A DNA stretch of 64,000 nucleotides, taken from contig CALWRS010000003.1 in NCBI GenBank assembly GCA_944384025.1, positions 62,001 through 126,000 on the forward strand, given 5' to 3'. This DNA is from an uncultured Lachnospiraceae bacterium. Lineage in GTDB: Bacteria > Bacillota > Clostridia > Lachnospirales > Lachnospiraceae. Shown here one piece after another: positions 24,210-32,297 of this stretch. The notes under the pieces were generated by a model. It did no database searches, was not told the origin of the DNA, and was given only the letters and a program-made list of their open reading frames with translations. Each line of letters starts with the position of its first letter. The first letter of the stretch is position 1. The position numbers and the translations under genes are program-made.

Positions 24210-25910
24210 ATGTTAATTAGTCTGCATGTGAAAAATTTTGCAATTATTGACGAGGTCTGGGTCGATTTCGGCCCCGGCCTTAATGTGCTGACCGGAGAAA
24301 CCGGAGCCGGGAAATCCATTTTGCTTGGTGCAGTGAATATGGCACTGGGCGGCCGCGTTGGCAAAGAAATTCTTGGAAAAGGCGCGGATTATGCGCTTGC
24401 GGAGCTTGTCTTTGATACAAAGGACGACCGATTGGAAGAGATGCTTGCCGCGCACGATTTGCCGCAGGAAGAACAGATCGTCATTTCCCGCAGAGTCATG
24501 GAAAACGGGAGAAGCGTCAGCCGCATTAACGGCGAGACGGTAAGTCAGGCGCTGCTTAAAGAGGTTGCAGCCCGTTTGATTGATTTGCATGGACAGCACG
24601 AGCACCAGTTACTGCTATATAAGGCAAAGCATTTGGAACTTCTGGATCGTTTCGCAAAAGACAGTGAGGCAGATCTTCCGGAAGCGCTGCGGGACGTTTA
24701 TGTGCGCTATCGGGCGGTAGAAAAGGAGCTTTTGCAGGCGCAGGAGGATAGCGAGGGCCGCGCAAGAGAAATGGCAATGCTGGAGCACGAGGTCGAAGAA
24801 ATTACGTCGGCTTCGCTTCGTTTGCAGGAAGACGAGCAGTTAGAAGAACGCTACCGGGAGCTTTGCAACGCGAACCGCATTGCAGAGGCGGCAGGACTTG
24901 CACAAGAACAGTTAGACGGCGGAAACGAAAATGCGGCGGAGTTTTTGGGACGGGCGATTCGTCACCTTGCAAAAGTTAACGCCTTGTCGGAGGAGCTTTC
25001 CGGAATTTATGAAGAACTTTCCGTAATAGAGGAGCAGGTTGGCGGGCTTGGCTACCGCTTGTCGCGCTACCTAGACGATTTAAACAATACCGAAGAAGAA
25101 TTTGCTCAAACCGAGGAACGGCTAAACCGGATTAACCGGCTGAAAAGCAAGTACGGAAAAACGATTGCGGACGTTTTGGCTTACGCAGAGCAGGCAGCGC
25201 GGAAGCTGGAAAAATATCAAAATTACGACAGCTACGTAGAAGGGCTGCAAAACGAAAAGGAAAAGCTGCTTTACGAAGTAGAGGAGATTTGCACAAAGCT
25301 GTCCGCCATTCGAAAGGAAGCGGCAGGAGTTTTGGGCGAGCAAATCCGACAGGCGCTGCAAGACCTTAACTTTTTAGACGTGGCGTTTCACGTCGCAGTT
25401 GAGAGGCTGGATGCGCCGACAGAAAAAGGATGGGACGAGGCAGAGTTTTGCCTTTCTGCAAATCCCGGCGAGCCGATGCGTCCGTTGGCAAAAGTTGCCA
25501 GCGGCGGCGAACTATCGCGTATTATGCTGGCGTTAAAGTCAGTTTTTGCTGGAAAAGACGAGATTGAGGCGTTGATTTTTGACGAAATCGACGTAGGCGT
25601 CAGTGGAAGAACTGCGCAGAAAGTGGCGGAAAAGATGGCGCGCATTGCCTGCCGTCACCAAGTCATTTGCATTACGCATCTGCCGCAAATTGCGGCGATG
25701 GGCGACACGCATTTTTGCATTACCAAAAAAAATGTGGACGGCGCGGCGCGAACGGAAATCCATAAGTTGTCCCCGGAGGAGCAAACCGAGGAATTGGCCC
25801 GCATTCTTGGAGGCGCTAAAATAACAGAATCCGTTTTGCAAAATGCGGCGGAAATGAAGGAACTTGCAAGAGAATGCAAACAGGCGCTGCGTCAGGAAAT
25901 GAAAGGGTAA
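24210..25910 (+). CDS. recN: DNA repair protein RecN
   Basis: A 566-residue SMC-like ATPase that acts early in double-strand break repair. Walker A is TGETGAGKSILLGAV (about residue 29-43), and DLHGQHEHQLL is the family string. Long coiled coils (about 155-360) separate the halves. The ABC signature VASGGELSRIMLALK and Walker B ALIFDEIDVGVSGRTAQ are near the C-terminus. Its length is typical. A clear terminator follows, and spoIVB starts after it. Confidence 0.96.
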   Translation: MLISLHVKNFAIIDEVWVDFGPGLNVLTGETGAGKSILLGAVNMALGGRVGKEILGKGADYALAELVFDTKDDRLEEMLAAHDLPQEEQIVISRRVMENGRSVSRINGETVSQALLKEVAARLIDLHGQHEHQLLLYKAKHLELLDRFAKDSEADLPEALRDVYVRYRAVEKELLQAQEDSEGRAREMAMLEHEVEEITSASLRLQEDEQLEERYRELCNANRIAEAAGLAQEQLDGGNENAAEFLGRAIRHLAKVNALSEELSGIYEELSVIEEQVGGLGYRLSRYLDDLNNTEEEFAQTEERLNRINRLKSKYGKTIADVLAYAEQAARKLEKYQNYDSYVEGLQNEKEKLLYEVEEICTKLSAIRKEAAGVLGEQIRQALQDLNFLDVAFHVAVERLDAPTEKGWDEAEFCLSANPGEPMRPLAKVASGGELSRIMLALKSVFAGKDEIEALIFDEIDVGVSGRTAQKVAEKMARIACRHQVICITHLPQIAAMGDTHFCITKKNVDGAARTEIHKLSPEEQTEELARILGGAKITESVLQNAAEMKELARECKQALRQEMKG

Positions 25911-25936
25911 GCATTTTTTGCATACAATCCGGAGAA

Positions 25937-25971
25937 AGACCTATACTAACGTTGTTGGTATAGGTCTTTTT
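25937..25971 (+). terminator. Rho-independent terminator after recN
   Basis: AGACCTATAC pairs with GTATAGGTCT around an 11-nt loop, followed by TTTTT. It begins 27 nt after the recN stop. Confidence 0.85.
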
Positions 25972-25987
25972 GACGGAAGGGTGGAAA

Positions 25988-27283
25988 ATGAGAAAGTATC
26001 GGTTATTTTTGTGGTTTTTGCTTTGTGTGGATATGGGGCTCATCGCCTTTTTTGGTCTGCGCGAGATTCGGGATAAAATGCCGGAGAAGCTTTGGCTGAT
26101 TGCCGGAGAATCGGGGGAATATGACTTTTCGCTCCCTTTTGTTATGCAGCTTGAGTCGGACGATGTATACGCTCTAGCAAGTCAGGACCCGGCGACGCCG
26201 GCAGATGAAATTTCTATTGACTTACAGGATCCTTTTACGCTTGCTTCGGAGACTGTAGGCGAATATAAGGCGAAGCTCTCGCTGTTTGGGCTCATTCCCG
26301 TTGGCACGGTTGAGATTGGCGTAATGGAGCCTAAAACGCTGTTAGCGTGCGGAACGCCGATGGGGATTTATTTGCACACCGACGGTGTTTTGGTGCTTGG
26401 CTGCGGCAGCTTCTCGCTGTTTGAGGGCGGGACGGCGTGTCCGGCGGAAAATATTCTTCGAACCGGAGATTATATTACGCGCGTGGACGGAAAAGAAGTT
26501 TATGAAAAGGAAGATATCGTGGAGGCGGTGCAAAGAGCAGGAGAGCGGCCGGTTTCCGTTACGATTCGCAGGAAAACGTCGAGCACGGTTGTTTCCGTAA
26601 CACCAAGAAAATCGGCGGACGGAACATATCTTTTGGGCGTTTGGATTCGCGACGACACCGCAGGCATTGGCACAATGACGTATGTAGATCCAGTGACCAT
26701 GGAATATGGGGCGCTTGGGCACGGAATTACCGACGGAGATACCGGAAAGCTGTTTTCCATATCGGAAGGCACCGCGTACCCGGCGGAAATTCTCTCCATC
26801 ATAAAAGGCAAGACCGGAGAACCGGGGGAACTTGTGGGAATGCTGCAAAGGGAAGAGTCAAATGTCCTTGGCACAATTCAAAACAATACGTCTTTTGGGA
26901 TATTTGGACAGATTGAGTCTCTCTCTGACTCGTCCGACATTAAGAAGTTGCTGGAATCGGGAGAGCGGTGTTATCCCATAGGTCTGCGGCAGGAAGTAAC
27001 AACTGGAGAGGCAACCATCTTGTGCGGTTTTGAAGGAGAAGTTTGTGAGTACAAGATCCGGATTGAGAAGGTTAAGCTTGGCTCAAAAGATAATAAAGGA
27101 ATTTCTATACGTGTCACGGATCCAAGGCTGCTTGAAAAAACAGGAGGAATTGTTCAAGGCATGAGCGGCAGCCCCATCATTCAAAATGGCAAGATCGTGG
27201 GTGCGGTGACGCACGTGCTGGTAAACGATCCGACGCGGGGGTATGGGATCTTCATTGAGAACATGCTGGGAGCGGCGAAATGA
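25988..27283 (+). CDS. spoIVB: SpoIVB peptidase (S55 family)
   Basis: A 431-residue forespore-secreted serine peptidase. It cleaves SpoIVFA to trigger pro-sigma-K processing in spore-formers that use this pathway. One N-terminal membrane anchor (YRLFLWFLLCVDMGLIAFFG) is followed by a PDZ domain (about 120-210: GDYITRVDGKEVYEKEDIVE) and the S55 domain with His245 in LGHGITD and Ser393 in QGMSGSPIIQ. ATG 25988 is preferred over TTG/ATG positions upstream because GGAAGGGTGG precedes it. In most Clostridia spo0A follows directly; here about 2.6 kb of accessory DNA intervenes. Confidence 0.94.
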   Translation: MRKYRLFLWFLLCVDMGLIAFFGLREIRDKMPEKLWLIAGESGEYDFSLPFVMQLESDDVYALASQDPATPADEISIDLQDPFTLASETVGEYKAKLSLFGLIPVGTVEIGVMEPKTLLACGTPMGIYLHTDGVLVLGCGSFSLFEGGTACPAENILRTGDYITRVDGKEVYEKEDIVEAVQRAGERPVSVTIRRKTSSTVVSVTPRKSADGTYLLGVWIRDDTAGIGTMTYVDPVTMEYGALGHGITDGDTGKLFSISEGTAYPAEILSIIKGKTGEPGELVGMLQREESNVLGTIQNNTSFGIFGQIESLSDSSDIKKLLESGERCYPIGLRQEVTTGEATILCGFEGEVCEYKIRIEKVKLGSKDNKGISIRVTDPRLLEKTGGIVQGMSGSPIIQNGKIVGAVTHVLVNDPTRGYGIFIENMLGAAK

Positions 27284-27288
27284 AAAAC

Positions 27289-27317
27289 TTGACAAGATGG
27301 TTCATCTATTGTAGAAT
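27289..27317 (+). promoter_or_regulatory. Strong sigma-A type promoter before the HTH-rhuM pair
   Basis: -35 TTGACA (27289-27294, perfect), 17-bp spacer, -10 TAGAAT (27312-27317), beginning 6 nt after the spoIVB stop. The expected start point near 27324 falls inside the spoIVB terminator stem, so transcripts from this promoter would lack the left arm and escape termination. Confidence 0.7.
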
Positions 27318-27319
27318 AA

Positions 27320-27343
27320 AGTCACCGAAACGGTGGCTTTTTT
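27320..27343 (+). terminator. Rho-independent terminator of spoIVB
   Basis: AGTCACCG (27320-27327) pairs with CGGTGGCT (27331-27338, one G-T pair), loop AAA, then a six-T run. It is overlapped by the promoter for the downstream HTH gene. Confidence 0.8.
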
Positions 27344-27361
27344 GCGCAGCAGGAGGTTAAC

Positions 27362-27619
27362 ATGGAGAAAAGAGAAGAATTACAAGAACAGGCAGATAAG
27401 TTAAAGGGAATCAGGGCAAGTTTAGGCTTGACTAGAAAAGCGTTTTCAGAGTATATCGGTATTCCGCTTCGCAATTTGGAAGAATGGGAAGCGGGCAGAA
27501 GGAAAATGCCGGAATATTTGCTTCGAATGCTGATTTGTCATGTAAAAATAAACCAATACTTGGAGAAAAATGGGATGAAAGAGGAGATAGAAAAGAAGGT
27601 ATTTGATGAACAGGAATGA
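27362..27619 (+). CDS. Small helix-turn-helix protein upstream of rhuM
   Basis: An 85-residue protein with a Cro/XRE-like helix-turn-helix: IRASLGLTRKAFSEYIGIPL then RNLEEWEAGRRKMPEYLLRM (about 17-60). Proteins of this short type occur as DNA-binding antitoxin or autoregulator partners, often beside a toxin-like gene. It overlaps the rhuM start by 14 nt, so the two were co-translated. Since its partner is broken, it may be a leftover antitoxin or regulator. It has its own strong promoter and an AGGAGG ribosome binding site. Confidence 0.75.
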   Translation: MEKREELQEQADKLKGIRASLGLTRKAFSEYIGIPLRNLEEWEAGRRKMPEYLLRMLICHVKINQYLEKNGMKEEIEKKVFDEQE

Positions 27620-27785
27620 AATTGTAATTTTTGAGACGGAAGACAGTCAGATAAAGTTGCCGGTGACGGTAGAGAATGATACTGTATGGCTGAATCGAAA
27701 TCAGATGTCGGAATTGTTTGACAGAGATGTAAAGACCATTGGTAAACATATTAATAATGCATTGAATGAGGAATTGTCTGCTGAC

Positions 27786-27820
27786 ATTTGAACTGTCGCA
27801 AATTTTGCGACAGTTCAAAT
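27786..27820. repeat. 17-bp perfect inverted repeat within rhuM
   Basis: ATTTGAACTGTCGCAAA (27786-27802), one central T, then TTTGCGACAGTTCAAAT (27804-27820). It lies within the rhuM coding sequence. The premature TGA (27789-27791) is part of its left arm, and the internal ATG of the downstream fragment (27819) overlaps its right end. Confidence 0.95.
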
Positions 27821-28430
27821 GGAGGGGGAACGCGAAGTAATAAGAAAAACTGAATACTACAGTTTAGATGTCATCATATCCGTCGGCTACCGCGTGAAAT
27901 CAAAACGCGGCGTAGAGTTTCGCCGCTGGGCTAATTCTGTATTAAAACAGTACATACTAAAGGGATACGCCGTGAATGATAACCGTATCAAACAACTGGG
28001 AGAGGTGATACGGATTATGAAAAGGACAGAGAATGAACTGGATAGTAAACAAGTGCTTTCTGTAATAGAGAAATACAGCAATGCCCTGGATTTGCTGGAT
28101 TCTTATGATCATCAGAACATGACCCGGCCAAAAGGGAATACAGCCATATATGTACTTTCCTATGAGGAATGTATGAAAGTAATACAGAGTATGCGCTTTG
28201 GCGACGAGTCGGAGCTGTTCGGAAAAGAGAAGGATGATTCCTTTAAGGGCAGCATTGGGAATATTTATCAGTCCTTCGGCGGTGTGGATGTTTATGAGTC
28301 GCTGGAAGAAAAAGCGGCCAACCTGTTGTATTTCGTTACCAAAAATCACAGCTTTTATGATGGGAACAAAAGGATTGCTGCAACGATGTTCTTATACTTC
28401 CTTGACAGGAATGGCGCTCTGTTTATCAGA

Positions 28431-28600
28431 TGTGGGAAGACCCCCGCCTCTATAGGCGGTGGGTAACAAATTTGTATCAGTGGCGGGTGTCAATCCCCCC
28501 ATCTGATATACGCTCCGCGAGGATGCGCAGGGATTCGGATAGGAATTATGTCGGCAAAAGCCGACCCGAATCCCGCGCCAAGACTCGCGAGCGAGTCTTG
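28431..28600 (+). mobile_element. Hairpin-rich repeat element, copy 2, inserted in rhuM
   Basis: About 170 bp that exactly separates the two parts of the rhuM C-terminus. It holds at least four potential stem-loops in a row: CGCCT-CTAT-AGGCG (28445-28458); TATCAG...CTGATA (28475-28509); GCGCAGGGATTCGG paired with CCGAATCCCGCGC, with an inner GTCGGC-AAAA-GCCGAC; and CAAGACTCG-CGAG-CGAGTCTTG (28579-28600). It has no transposase gene and I see no target duplication. A partial, rearranged copy lies at 1-66 and 1291-1316. It is best called a non-autonomous repeat; its mobility mechanism is unknown. Confidence 0.7.
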
Positions 28601-28750
28601 AATGGAAAAAAGAAGATAGAGGATGGGACGCTGGTTGCGCTTACCATTATGATTGCCGAATCAAGACCGGAAGAAAAAGAAATGATGATCAGTGTGATAA
28701 TGAATTGTATGCAGTAAAACCAGTCATGGAAAAAGGATGGAGGAAAACAA

Positions 28751-29083
28751 ATGAAACTTGGAATTATCAGATGTACGCAGACAGAGGACTATTGTCCTGG
28801 CACGGCAGATTTTAAGGCCATCAAAGATCACAAAGGTGTTTTTGAAGGAATAGAAGAAGAAATTGACCTTGTCGGATTTTGCAATTGTGGAGGCTGCCCG
28901 GGGAAGAAGGCAGTTTTACGAGCCAGAAAACTAGTAGAGCGGGGCGCAGATACGATCGCCTTTGCTTCCTGCGTGCAAAAGGGCACGCCTATTGGTTATC
29001 CATGCCCGTTTGCGAAAAAAATGAAAGAACTAATCGCAAAGGATTTGGGAGATAAGGTTAGACTGCTTGACTATACGCATTAA
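28751..29083 (+). CDS. CGGC-domain protein
   Basis: A 110-residue small protein of the CGGC-domain family. It has CTQTEDYCPGTADFK near the N-terminus, the defining CNCGGCPGKK (about 45-54), SCVQKGTPIGYPCPF (about 75-90) and several conserved cysteines suited to metal or Fe-S binding. Its function is not established; members may bind metals or take part in redox chemistry. It has GGATGGAGGAAAAC upstream. It lies in the accessory segment between spoIVB and spo0A and converges on the EamA gene. Confidence 0.85.
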   Translation: MKLGIIRCTQTEDYCPGTADFKAIKDHKGVFEGIEEEIDLVGFCNCGGCPGKKAVLRARKLVERGADTIAFASCVQKGTPIGYPCPFAKKMKELIAKDLGDKVRLLDYTH

Positions 29084-29108
29084 CAACCAATGCGACAGAA
29101 GCCTTGCC

Positions 29109-29522
29109 TTACAAAACCATTACTACAGTGCCTGCCGTAATTAGCAAACAGCCAACAAAAGACTTCACGGTAAGCTCTTCGTGCAAAAAAACAAGAGCAA
29201 AGACGAGAGTAATTACTACGCTTAGTTTATCAATGGGGACTACTTTTGATACGTCCCCTATTTGCAGCGCCTTATAATAGCACAGCCACGAAGCGCCGGT
29301 TGCGAGGCCGGACAAGATCAAAAAAATCCAGCTTTTCTTGCTGATTTCCGTAATTCCGGCTTGCTGGTTTGTAAGAAAAACCATTCCCCAGGCAAGGAAC
29401 ACAACAACGACGGTTCGAATCGCAGTTGCAAGATTCGAACCGATGCCATTTATTCCAACTTTTGCAAATATAGAAGTAAGCGCTGCGAACACTGCAGACA
29501 GCAAGGCAAATAGAAACCACAT
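29109..29522 (-). CDS. Small EamA/DMT-family transporter
   Basis: A 137-residue membrane protein with a single EamA unit: about five hydrophobic helices, starting MWFLFALLSAVFAALTSIF, with SGLATGASWLCYYKALQIGD in the third part and FLHEELTVKSFVGCLLITAG at the end. Full-length DMT carriers have two such units; one-unit versions work as dimers. The substrate is unknown. It is on the opposite strand to nearly all its neighbours. Confidence 0.85.
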   Translation of the reverse strand: MWFLFALLSAVFAALTSIFAKVGINGIGSNLATAIRTVVVVFLAWGMVFLTNQQAGITEISKKSWIFLILSGLATGASWLCYYKALQIGDVSKVVPIDKLSVVITLVFALVFLHEELTVKSFVGCLLITAGTVVMVL

Positions 29523-29732
29523 ATCGTAACCTCTTTGTTTTACTTTTTCTTGATTCTAGCACGGTCAAATCTGTTTTGCAATTCATGTGCCCAAATTCGC
29601 CAACTGCTATGAAAAGGATTCCCTGCATAGGCTGCGCGCATACGGTCCAGAAATTAAATAAGCTTCATCGATATCGCCTCTTCGCGATTAGCGGACAGAA
29701 ATCGAAAATAACCTCCCTGCTTCGAATGGAAG

Positions 29733-29739
29733 TGTCGAA
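29733..29739 (+). promoter_or_regulatory. 0A-box-like Spo0A binding site upstream of spo0A
   Basis: The heptamer TGTCGAA matches the core 0A box (TGNCGAA). It is 39 bp upstream of the candidate -35 of spo0A. Spo0A autoregulation is well known in Bacillus. A seven-base match alone is weak, so this is a candidate. Confidence 0.45.
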
Positions 29740-29777
29740 GCATCACCGACGATTTTCCAGCAAATGGAAATTATTAC

Positions 29778-29806
29778 TTGAAAACGGAAAAATGATGTTG
29801 TATATT
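29778..29806 (+). promoter_or_regulatory. Sigma-A type promoter for spo0A
   Basis: -35 TTGAAA (29778-29783), 17-bp spacer, -10 TATATT (29801-29806), 61 bp upstream of the spo0A ATG. Confidence 0.6.
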
Positions 29807-29867
29807 GAGGATGCGAATGGAAATCCTTCCTCGGAAAAACAAACGATTCGCAGAAAGGGAGAGATTT

Positions 29868-30680
29868 ATGAGTAAAATCACCGTAGGAATTATTGACGAC
29901 AATGTGAGGACCATACATTCGATGATGGAGGCACTGAAGACAGATAGCGATCTGGAGGTGGTAGGATCGGCGGAAGATGGACTAAAAGGCTTGACGCTGA
30001 TTGAGGAAAAGCAGCCGGACGTTGTTTTGCTGGATTTGATTATGCCAAAATTGGACGGGCTGGGAGTGATGGAAAAACTAAAAAAGAACACGGCGCTTCC
30101 AAAGCAGCCGACCGTCATTGTTGTAAGCGCCATCAGCCAGGAACGGGTGATGGAAAATGCATTTGAGCTTGGAGCCGCCTATTACATACTAAAACCATTT
30201 GACAACGAGACGCTGTTAAGCCGCATCCGGCAAGCCAAAGGGGAATTTCGATTTGCGTTCCCGGACAACCATCGGGAGGAAGGGTATCGGCGGCCGATGG
30301 AGAGCAGAGAGCACAATCTGGAAACCGATGTGACCAACATTATCCACGAGATTGGAGTGCCTGCGCATATTAAAGGATACCAGTATCTGCGTGATGCGAT
30401 TATGATGTCGGTAGACGATACAGAGATGCTAAATTCAATTACGAAACAGCTTTATCCAAGCATAGCCAAGCGGCACAAAACAACTCCCAGCCGTGTGGAA
30501 CGTGCGATTCGGCACGCGATTGAGGTGGCGTGGAGCAGAGGAAAAATGGATACCATCGACGAATTGTTCGGCTATACTGTAAATGGAGGGAAGGGAAAAC
30601 CGACAAATTCCGAATTTGTTGCCTTAATTGCGGACAAAATCCGGCTGGAATATAAATTTCGGATGCCAAATCGGGCCTAA
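29868..30680 (+). CDS. spo0A: Sporulation master regulator Spo0A
   Basis: A 270-residue response regulator that commits the cell to sporulation when phosphorylated. The receiver domain (about 1-125) has the acidic pocket D10/D11 (GIIDDN), the phosphoacceptor D56 in [11 protein letters not shown] and the conserved Lys of YYILKPFD. The C-terminal Spo0A DNA-binding domain (about 150-265) contains [40 protein letters not shown] and [16 protein letters not shown] 29868 follows GGGAGAGATTT; longer in-frame starts upstream lack support. No spo0A-linked kinase is in the window. Confidence 0.97.
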   Translation: MSKITVGIIDDNVRTIHSMMEALKTDSDLEVVGSAEDGLKGLTLIEEKQPDVVLLDLIMPKLDGLGVMEKLKKNTALPKQPTVIVVSAISQERVMENAFELGAAYYILKPFDNETLLSRIRQAKGEFRFAFPDNHREEGYRRPMESREHNLETDVTNIIHEIGVPAHIKGYQYLRDAIMMSVDDTEMLNSITKQLYPSIAKRHKTTPSRVERAIRHAIEVAWSRGKMDTIDELFGYTVNGGKGKPTNSEFVALIADKIRLEYKFRMPNRA

Positions 30681-30764
30681 ATAGAAATTCCTTCTTTCCT
30701 CCTACCTGATTTTATGATATACTGACTGTGACGTTACATTATTCCGCAAACGCAGGAGGAGATC

Positions 30765-32201
30765 ATGAAAAAGGTATTGTTTGTTGCATCAGAGTGTGTA
30801 CCCTTTATCAAAACTGGCGGTCTGGCAGATGTTGTCGGTTCGCTACCAAAATATATTAATCGAGACGAGTACGATATTCGTGTAATGATTCCTAAATACA
30901 TGGCTATTCCGCAGGAATATAAAAATCAGATGCAGTATCTGGCGCATTTTTATATGGAGATGTCATGGCGGAGTCAGTACGTAGGTATTTTGTCCTGCGT
31001 GCTGGACGGAATCACCTTTTACTTTATCGATAACGAATACTATTTCTCCGGAAACACTCCTTACGGAGCCATCCACGAAGACATTGAGAAATTTGCCTTT
31101 TTCTCGAAGGCATGTCTTTCCGCGCTTCCAACGATTGACTTCCGTCCGGATATTATCCATTGCCATGACTGGCAGACCGGCCTGATACCGGTGATGCTTC
31201 ACGACAGTTTTCAAAACAACCAGTTTTACTGGGGTATCAAAACGATTATGACGATTCACAACCTGAAGTTTCAGGGGCGCTGGGACAAAAAGACGGTTAT
31301 GGATTTGACTGGACTATCCGAGTACTATTTCACGCCCGACAAGCTGGAAGCTTACGGAGACGCAAACTACTTAAAAGGCGGCCTTGTATACGCCGACCGG
31401 ATTACAACCGTAAGCAAGACTTACGCGGAGGAAATTAAAACACCGTTTTACGGCGAGGGGCTGGACGGCTTAATGAATGCCAGAAGCAATTGTCTGTCCG
31501 GTATTGTCAACGGAATTGACTACGACGAATACAATCCCGCTACGGACCCGCACATTATAAAAAATTACGACGCGATTACGTTCCGAAAGGAAAAGAGCAA
31601 AAATAAAAAGGCGCTCCAGGAAGAGCTTGGTCTTACGGTAAACGAGAAAGTATTTATGCTTGGAATCGTTTCCCGCCTGACAGACCAAAAGGGCCTTGAT
31701 TTGGTAGACTACGTCATCGAAGAAATTTGCGCGCCGGACACACAGTTTGTCGTACTGGGAACCGGAGACGCAAAGTACGAAAACCTGTTCCGCCACTTCG
31801 AGTGGAAGTACAAAGACCGAGTTTCGGCAAACATCTACTATTCGAATCAGCGCTCACACCGGATCTACGCTTCGTGCGACGCTTTCCTGATGCCGTCGCT
31901 GTTTGAGCCGTGCGGCTTAAGCCAGCTTATGAGTCTTCGCTACGGAACAGTTCCGATTGTTCGGGAAACTGGAGGACTGAAAGATACAGTAGAGCCATAT
32001 AATCAATACGAGTGCACCGGAACCGGATTTAGCTTCCGCAACTACAACGCACACGAGATGTTAGGAACTATTCGGTACGCAAAGGATGTATATTACAATC
32101 GTAAGCGCGAATGGAACAAGATCATTGACCGGGGCATGGCAAGAGATTTCTCATGGGTAAACTCGGCAAAACAGTACGAGGAACTTTACCGGAATATGTA
32201 A
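30765..32201 (+). CDS. glgA: Glycogen synthase (GT5)
   Basis: A 478-residue glycosyltransferase that adds glucose from ADP-glucose to the glycogen chain. The N-terminal FIKTGGLADVVGSLPK is the ADP-binding KTGGL motif; HCHDWQTGLIPV and TIHNLKFQG follow. The C-terminal GT-B half has GIVSRLTDQKGLDLV, PSLFEPCGLSQL and GTVPIVRETGGLKDTV. Length is typical. AGGAGG lies just upstream, and a hairpin terminator follows. It stands alone, with no other glycogen genes near it. Confidence 0.96.
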   Translation: MKKVLFVASECVPFIKTGGLADVVGSLPKYINRDEYDIRVMIPKYMAIPQEYKNQMQYLAHFYMEMSWRSQYVGILSCVLDGITFYFIDNEYYFSGNTPYGAIHEDIEKFAFFSKACLSALPTIDFRPDIIHCHDWQTGLIPVMLHDSFQNNQFYWGIKTIMTIHNLKFQGRWDKKTVMDLTGLSEYYFTPDKLEAYGDANYLKGGLVYADRITTVSKTYAEEIKTPFYGEGLDGLMNARSNCLSGIVNGIDYDEYNPATDPHIIKNYDAITFRKEKSKNKKALQEELGLTVNEKVFMLGIVSRLTDQKGLDLVDYVIEEICAPDTQFVVLGTGDAKYENLFRHFEWKYKDRVSANIYYSNQRSHRIYASCDAFLMPSLFEPCGLSQLMSLRYGTVPIVRETGGLKDTVEPYNQYECTGTGFSFRNYNAHEMLGTIRYAKDVYYNRKREWNKIIDRGMARDFSWVNSAKQYEELYRNM

Positions 32202-32218
32202 CCGGAAGACAGCAAGGC

Positions 32219-32250
32219 TTCCCACGGCATGGACAGTGTCGTGGGATTTG
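32219..32250 (+). terminator. Rho-independent terminator after glgA
   Basis: TTCCCACG (32219-32226) pairs with CGTGGGA (32240-32246), followed by TTTGCTTATGTTTT, a moderately T-rich tail. Confidence 0.6.
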
Positions 32251-32297
32251 CTTATGTTTTGCAATTAATAAATTTTTGAAACCTGGGGAGGACATGG

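Larger units (their letters stand above)
27606..28717 (+). pseudogene. rhuM-type gene with C-terminal Doc/Fic domain, disrupted twice
   Basis: The reading frame from ATG 27606 begins MNRNEIVIFETEDSQIKLPV, the start of the RhuM family. It stops at TGA 27789-27791, although the same frame stays open afterwards and continues with TVANFATVQMEGERE and EYYSLDVIISVGYRVKS, the normal next part of the family. It then reaches a Doc/Fic domain with the active motif HSFYDGNKR. After IR (28430) it is interrupted by a 170-bp hairpin element (28431-28600). The missing C-terminus (NGKKKIEDGTLVALTIMIAE to NCMQ) resumes at 28601 in another frame and ends at 28717. One nonsense codon plus one frame-breaking insertion make full-length product impossible. 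A protein from ATG 27819 (215 aa, up to GGG) could still be made and would keep the Doc motif. Confidence 0.85.
29523..29867. other. 345-bp intergenic region upstream of spo0A
   Basis: This region separates the - strand EamA gene from spo0A. I see no credible gene; a 99-codon frame in it (29576-29875) has no ribosome-binding site, no recognisable domain and overlaps the spo0A start. It holds a 0A-box-like site (29733-29739) and a sigma-A type promoter (29778-29806). The stretch 29580-29720 is unexplained and may be remnant sequence. Confidence 0.6.

Noticed and set aside
29576..29875. 99-codon ORF upstream of spo0A
   Set aside because: It has no ribosome-binding site, no recognisable domain, overlaps the spo0A promoter and start, and reads as low-quality basic sequence.
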